From assembly GCF_000277125.1 (NCBI RefSeq), contig NC_016946.1, forward strand, positions 4,030,001 through 4,094,000: 64,000 nucleotides of DNA, given 5' to 3'. The notes under the pieces were generated by a model. The model had not been told where the DNA came from. It saw only the letters and a list, made by a program, of their open reading frames with translations, and did not search any database. Source of the stretch: Mycobacterium intracellulare ATCC 13950. GTDB lineage: Bacteria; Actinomycetota; Actinomycetes; Mycobacteriales; Mycobacteriaceae. A program made the translations under genes and the position numbers. Positions 62,270-64,000 of the stretch are shown here, piece by piece (the stretch's first letter is position 1; each line of letters starts with the position of its first letter).

Positions 62270-63475
62270 ATGGCAATCAATCTGGAACTGCCCCGCAAGA
62301 TGCAAGCGGTCACGACCAAGACGCATCAGGGCGCCGCTGAGTTGATGCGGCCGATCGCCCGCAAGTACGACCTCAAGGAGCACGCGTACCCGGTCGAGCT
62401 CGACACCCTGTTCAGCCTCTTCGAAGGCGCTTCGGAGTCATTCGAATTCGCCGGAGCGAACGCGCTCGGCGGCGAGGACGAAGAGCGCGACAAAAACCAC
62501 AACGGCGCCAACATGGCCGCGCTGCTCCAGACGCTGGAAGCCAGCTGGGGCGACCTCGCGATGATGCTGTCGGTCCCCTACCAGGGGCTGGGCAACGCCG
62601 CCATCTCCGCCGTCGCGAACGACGAGCAGCTACAACGCCTCGGCAAGGTGTGGGCGGCGATGGCGATCACCGAACCCGGCTTCGGGTCGGACTCGGCGGC
62701 GGTCGCGACGACCGCCACCCTGGACGGCGACGAGTACGTGATCAACGGCGAGAAGATCTTCGTCACCGCCGGGTCGCGCGCCACGCACATCGTGGTGTGG
62801 GCCACCCTGGACAAGTCGCAGGGCCGCGCGGCGATCAAGTCGTTCGTCGTGCCGCGCGAGCACCCCGGGGTCACGGTCGAGCGGCTCGAGCACAAGCTGG
62901 GCATCAAGGGTTCCGATACCGCCGCCATCCGGTTCGACAATGTCCGCATCCCGAAGGAAAACCTGCTCGGCAACCCCGAAATCGAGGTCGGCAAGGGCTT
63001 TTCCGGTGTCATGGAGACCTTCGACAACACCCGGCCCATCGTCGCCGCCATGGCCGTCGGCGTGGGGCGCGCGGCGCTCGAGGAGATCCGCAAGATCCTG
63101 ACCGAGGCCGGCGTGGAGATCTCTTACGACCGACCGGCGCACGTTCAGAGCGCGGCGGCCGCCGAGTTCTTGCGAATGGAAGCCGACTGGGAGGCCAGCT
63201 ACCTGCTCTCGTTGCGGGCGGCCTGGCAGGCCGACAACAAGATCCCCAACTCCAAAGAGGCGTCGATGAGCAAGGCCAAGGCCGGCCGGATGGTCACCGA
63301 CGTCACCCTCAAGTCCGTCGAATTGGCCGGCACCGCAGGGTATTCCGAACAGACCCTGCTGGAGAAGTGGGCGCGCGACTCGAAGATCCTGGACATCTTC
63401 GAGGGCACCCAACAGATCCAGCAGCTGGTCGTCGCGCGCCGACTGCTGGGCCTGTCCTCGGCCGAGCTCAGGTAG
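62270..63475 (+). CDS. fadE23: acyl-CoA dehydrogenase FadE23
   Basis: A 401-residue acyl-CoA dehydrogenase: AMAITEPGFGSDSAAVATTA (FAD/substrate), EYVINGEKIFVTAGSRA, KLGIKGSDTAAIRFDNVRIPKENLLG and the end KILDIFEGTQQIQQLVVARRLLG with the Glu of the FEGTQ motif. Corresponds to Rv3140. It follows fadE24 by 32 bases and shares its palindrome-controlled promoter. Likely role: alpha,beta-dehydrogenation of an acyl- or steroid-CoA. Confidence 0.94.
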   Translation: MAINLELPRKMQAVTTKTHQGAAELMRPIARKYDLKEHAYPVELDTLFSLFEGASESFEFAGANALGGEDEERDKNHNGANMAALLQTLEASWGDLAMMLSVPYQGLGNAAISAVANDEQLQRLGKVWAAMAITEPGFGSDSAAVATTATLDGDEYVINGEKIFVTAGSRATHIVVWATLDKSQGRAAIKSFVVPREHPGVTVERLEHKLGIKGSDTAAIRFDNVRIPKENLLGNPEIEVGKGFSGVMETFDNTRPIVAAMAVGVGRAALEEIRKILTEAGVEISYDRPAHVQSAAAAEFLRMEADWEASYLLSLRAAWQADNKIPNSKEASMSKAKAGRMVTDVTLKSVELAGTAGYSEQTLLEKWARDSKILDIFEGTQQIQQLVVARRLLGLSSAELR

Positions 63476-64000
63476 CGACCGCGTTCAGCCGCTCGCGGTC
63501 GTCGTCGTCCAGTTCGATCGAGGCGACGTCGACGTTCTCCTCCAGGTGCCGCAGCGACGAGGTGCCGGGGATCAGCAGCACGTTGGGCGCCACGCCGAGC
63601 GTCCACGCCAGCGCGACCTGGGCCGGGGTGCGGCCGAGGCGCTGCGCGATCCCCTGGACCAGCTGATGGCCGAGCACGGGGTTGGGACGCATGAACGCCG
63701 CGCCCAGCGGGAAGAAGGGGACGAACGCAATCCCCCGCGTCGTGCACTCGCCGAGCACCGCGGCCGACTCGCGGTGAATGAGATTGAATGCGTTTTGCAC
63801 ACAGGCGATTTCGGTGCGCTCGCACGCATGGGCCAGCTGCTCGCGGCTGACGTTGCTCAGTCCGATTGCGCCGATCAGCCCGGCGTCGCGCGCGGAGATC
63901 ATGGCCGAGAGCTGGTCGTCGAACAGCTGATCGGGAGCCGAGCTGTCGAACACCCGCAGGTTGACCACGGCGAGCCGCTCGACGCCGAGAGTGCGCAGGT
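63468..64000 (-). CDS. aldo/keto reductase, partial (N terminus beyond window)
   Basis: The C-terminal part of a NADPH-dependent aldo/keto reductase. The frame stays open to the window edge (LRTLGVERLAVVNLRVFD). Visible are AGLIGAIGLSNVSREQLAHA, VQNAFNLIHRESAAVL, IAFVPFFPLGAAF and the NADPH-binding VLLIPGTSSLRHLEENVDVASIEL. Its stop overlaps the fadE23 end by eight bases. Confidence 0.92.
   Translation of the reverse strand, partial: LRTLGVERLAVVNLRVFDSSAPDQLFDDQLSAMISARDAGLIGAIGLSNVSREQLAHACERTEIACVQNAFNLIHRESAAVLGECTTRGIAFVPFFPLGAAFMRPNPVLGHQLVQGIAQRLGRTPAQVALAWTLGVAPNVLLIPGTSSLRHLEENVDVASIELDDDDRERLNAVAT

Noticed and set aside
1..64000. CRISPR arrays, insertion sequences, integrases or prophage genes.
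   Set aside because: No spaced direct repeats, transposase motifs or terminal inverted repeats were seen in the whole window.

Overview
The window is high-GC DNA from a Mycobacterium. Markers are a mycobacterial tmRNA tag peptide, two SVP-type PPE proteins, an MPT63-like secreted protein, F420-type LLM oxidoreductases, a mycothiol-type DinB enzyme, a 13E12/DUF222-HNH gene with a LexA box, and gene order matching remembered pieces of M. tuberculosis H37Rv. It is not M. tuberculosis: norB, a kinase-Kelch protein, a Rieske oxygenase cluster and a type VII toxin cassette lie between the syntenic blocks. A slow-growing non-tuberculous species is likely, but I cannot name it.

Layout. 0.1-5.6 kb: accessory genes (aldehyde dehydrogenase, orphan fatty-acyl-AMP ligase, DUF5994, orphan HicB-like protein, Doc/RHH toxin-antitoxin pair) up to a tRNA-Ala. 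5.7-16.4 kb: block resembling Rv3068c-Rv3079c (MFS transporter, pgmA, paired crcB, MbtK-like acyltransferase, DUF488, LexA-controlled DUF222-HNH, CitE-like lyase, hemerythrin, SelO, LLM oxidoreductase). 16.5-22.7 kb: small membrane and secreted proteins, a TetR regulator divergent from a DUF2236 oxygenase across a clear palindrome, a phospholipase D-like enzyme and a PhyH-like dioxygenase. 22.7-25.8 kb: a WXG100-like protein, a 651-residue polymorphic toxin and two candidate immunity genes. 25.9-31.8 kb: HAMP adenylate cyclase, then a tight operon of LLM oxidoreductase, TauD-like dioxygenase, unknown 107-residue protein and Rieske oxygenase, divergent from a LysR regulator across a perfect inverted repeat. 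31.9-37.5 kb: a Rv1747-like FHA-ABC exporter convergent with a membrane Ser/Thr kinase carrying an external Kelch propeller. 37.6-43.3 kb: acyltransferase-3/SGNH protein, Ddn-like protein, MPT63-like protein, a gene-poor stretch and two unknown genes. 43.4-51.9 kb: ssrA (tmRNA), then the prfB-mscS-proline-rich-ftsE-ftsX-smpB-EamA run, with fprA divergent. 51.9-56.8 kb: PPOX protein, a decayed Rv3134c-type universal stress protein, and a norB / Cys-cluster membrane protein / SPFH operon. 57.3-64 kb: two PPE genes, a membrane protein, hisN-like phosphatase, fadE24-fadE23 behind a perfect 22-bp palindrome, and a partial aldo/keto reductase.

Most interesting: the type VII toxin-immunity cassette (22.7-25.8 kb); the kinase-Kelch/FHA-ABC pair, which parallels PknF-Rv1747 with a different sensor; and the LysR-controlled Rieske/2OG/LLM operon whose oxygenase has Glu at the bridging-Asp position. 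All locus comparisons are from memory of gene order and family features, not from a search.
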